Assembly (NCBI GenBank): GCA_038244055.1
Contig: JBBRTW010000127.1
Span: 1-15,970, forward strand
Direction of reading: 5' to 3'
DNA: 15,970 bases
Origin: DASPKW01 sp038244055
Lineage (GTDB): Bacteria; Planctomycetota; Phycisphaerae; Tepidisphaerales; Tepidisphaeraceae
The notes under the pieces were generated by a model. It saw nothing but the letters and a program-made list of their open reading frames with translations. It was not told the origin of the DNA and made no database searches. Shown here one piece after another: positions 14,776 through 15,970 of the stretch (positions are counted from its first letter, which is position 1; every line of letters starts with the position of its first letter). Position numbers and translations under genes: made by a program.

Positions 14776-15321
14776 CTATTTTCGCAATTCCCACAGAATG
14801 TGTCGTATTTCCGGCAAAATCAGCTTGTTTACGGCCAATTCGACGGCTTTTGTCGATCCCGGCAGCGAAAAAATAGGCTTGCGAATTCCATCTTTTTTTC
14901 CACCCGCCGCCACCCCGGCGATGGCGCGCGAGAGCATGGCGGCCGCTCCAACCTGCTCCCAACTCAGCATTCGGAATAATTCCCCGAAGCCCGGCAGGGG
15001 GGTCTCGATGAGCCTTTCCACGGCCGAAAGCGTCTGATCCCGCCGCGCGATCCCCGTTCCGCCATTGGTGATGATCGCATCGATTTGATCGCTCGCCAGC
15101 AGTTCCCGCAGCAGCTTTTCCAGCCGTGCAGGTTCATCCGGAATCACCTGGTATGCCGTGATCTGATGCCCATCGGCCAGAAGCAGTTCGCGAATCCGCC
15201 GGCCGGAGACGTCCGTCTCCTCCGTGCGCGTGTCCGACAGAGTCACCACCGCGCAGCGCGCGATGATCTCCTTCGCGGATTGATGATGCGGCCCGGTCGG
15301 GATGGGTGAGTCAGAGGGCAT
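14776..15321 (-). CDS. moaB: Molybdenum cofactor biosynthesis protein MoaB (MogA/MoaB family)
   Basis: 181 residues, close to the family's usual 165-180. MogA/MoaB proteins bind molybdopterin and catalyse its adenylylation before molybdenum insertion; some MoaB members have lost or changed this activity. Seen: VVTLSDTRTEETDVSG near the start, TNGGTGIARRDQT with the GGTG pterin-binding loop, LPGFGELFR, and FSLPGSTKAVELAVNKLILPEI near the end, all typical. ATG 15321 gives a short polar lead before the first beta strand; no Shine-Dalgarno sequence is visible. No other molybdenum cofactor genes are in the window, so it stands apart from its pathway. The lipoprotein gene ends 50 bases upstream, so the two might be co-transcribed. 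Confidence 0.93.
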   Translation of the reverse strand: MPSDSPIPTGPHHQSAKEIIARCAVVTLSDTRTEETDVSGRRIRELLLADGHQITAYQVIPDEPARLEKLLRELLASDQIDAIITNGGTGIARRDQTLSAVERLIETPLPGFGELFRMLSWEQVGAAAMLSRAIAGVAAGGKKDGIRKPIFSLPGSTKAVELAVNKLILPEIRHILWELRK

Positions 15322-15371
15322 GGGTGAATCGGCGAGATCAGTGAGTCATCGGCAAGGAAACTTCGCCCGGC

Positions 15372-15854
15372 CTATTTCGGCCTGGGCGCGACGCGCACAT
15401 ACTCGAAGTGCCCCTTGTTATCCTTGACGATGATCTCATTGTGGACATTCGGAAACAGCAGGATATCCATTCGATGCGGGCTCGGCGGACTCACGGCCAT
15501 CATCTCCGCGTTATTCGGCTCCCCGCGAAACACCCGCAGATAAGCCTGCGTCCCGGCCGGGAACTTCCCCTTCATCACCGGCGAATCCCCCGTCTTGCCG
15601 GCCGGTATCGCAAACCCCCACTGCGGCAAAGAATCCAGCGGCGACTCGATTGCCCAATGCTCCACCGGCGCTAAATCCCGCTCGTAGGGAGGCGTATCCT
15701 TGCAGATGCCCACGGTAATCGCGGTGGGCGTCTCATTGACAATCGTCACCTGATAAGCGCGCTGCGGGGTGCAGCCGGTGATGGCGATCGCGAAGCAAAT
15801 CAACATCGCCCGCGCTGCGCAATTCAGAACCCTGTTTAGTTTGGTCGTCTGCAT
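15372..15854 (-). CDS. Small lipoprotein of unknown function
   Basis: 160 residues from ATG 15854. A signal with basic residues (KLNR, then an Arg) and hydrophobic AMLICFAIAITGC forms a lipobox with C28 (ITGC), so the mature protein should be lipid-anchored at the membrane. The rest is a mostly beta-like, non-repetitive domain (YQVTIVNETPTAITVGICKD, FPAGTQAYLRVFRGE, NEIIVKDNKGHFEYVRV) of about 130 residues. I do not recognise a family; the opening VTIVNETPTAITV resembles small beta-sandwich domains, but no function follows. It precedes moaB by 50 bases on the same strand without an evident role in that pathway. Confidence 0.75.
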   Translation of the reverse strand: MQTTKLNRVLNCAARAMLICFAIAITGCTPQRAYQVTIVNETPTAITVGICKDTPPYERDLAPVEHWAIESPLDSLPQWGFAIPAGKTGDSPVMKGKFPAGTQAYLRVFRGEPNNAEMMAVSPPSPHRMDILLFPNVHNEIIVKDNKGHFEYVRVAPRPK

Positions 15855-15927
15855 GGGGAGAGTCTAACAAAAAATCACGAATGAAGTGTTGCTTGGCAGA
15901 CCTGGGACGCTTCCTAATGTCATCAAC

Positions 15928-15970
15928 TTAAGCCACTTTCCGCTTGTTTTTCAGTAGTTGTCGTAGGGCC
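15928..15970 (-). other. Possible C-terminal tail of a gene entering from the right edge
   Basis: Reading the minus strand from the right edge gives 13 codons ALRQLLKNKRKVA and then TAA (15928-15930). A basic Leu/Lys-rich tail like this is common at the end of transposases, but 13 codons in a 116-base gap prove nothing. The rest of the gap (15855-15927) shows no recognisable feature. Confidence 0.2.

Overview
GC-rich bacterial DNA carrying two gene blocks that converge at about position 9000. The organism looks like a Planctomycetota or other PVC-group bacterium, perhaps Phycisphaerae-like. I infer this from the HU-type protein with its Lys/Ala/Pro-rich basic half, the meso-diaminopimelate type MurE, frequent absence of Shine-Dalgarno sequences, and intergenic gaps filled with dispersed-repeat-like DNA. 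This is an assignment by impression, not by phylogeny, and my confidence is moderate.

Plus strand, 1-8958. The window opens inside a SAM-dependent methyltransferase. Four same-strand genes follow: (i) a 1188-residue fusion of a transglutaminase domain with a DUF2126/COG4196 glutamine-synthetase-like ligase domain; (ii) an 846-residue fusion of a circularly permuted ATP-grasp domain with an alpha-E helical domain; (iii) and (iv) two stand-alone transglutaminase-like proteins. None has a visible signal peptide or membrane segment, so the products should be cytoplasmic. This combination matches a gene neighbourhood that comparative genomics (Aravind group, amidoligase survey, from memory) proposed to be a peptide-synthesis or peptide-tagging system. 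To my knowledge it has no established biochemical function. The Ntn-hydrolase (Anbu-like) peptidase often found with it is not in this window. The two ligases would make amide bonds at the cost of ATP, and the three cysteine transglutaminase/protease-fold enzymes would cleave, transfer or cross-link them.

Minus strand, 9018-15854. In transcription order these are a small lipoprotein of unknown function, MoaB (molybdenum cofactor), an HU-family DNA-binding protein with its own promoter candidate and a clear intrinsic terminator, a secreted PHB-depolymerase-like esterase, and then the peptidoglycan precursor genes murE, murF and mraY. MurE carries the DNPR motif for meso-DAP. MurF departs from the family at two catalytic positions, the P-loop lysine and the carbamylated lysine. 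The cell-wall cluster stops after mraY; murD, ftsW and murG are not here.

Several gaps hold repeats: a long inverted repeat (4224-4303), a dispersed-repeat-like block (7890-7925), heptamer repeats (8976-9003) and a 19-bp tandem duplication just upstream of mraY (10196-10233). No tRNA, rRNA, CRISPR array or complete mobile element was seen, and no gap without a gene exceeds 300 bases.
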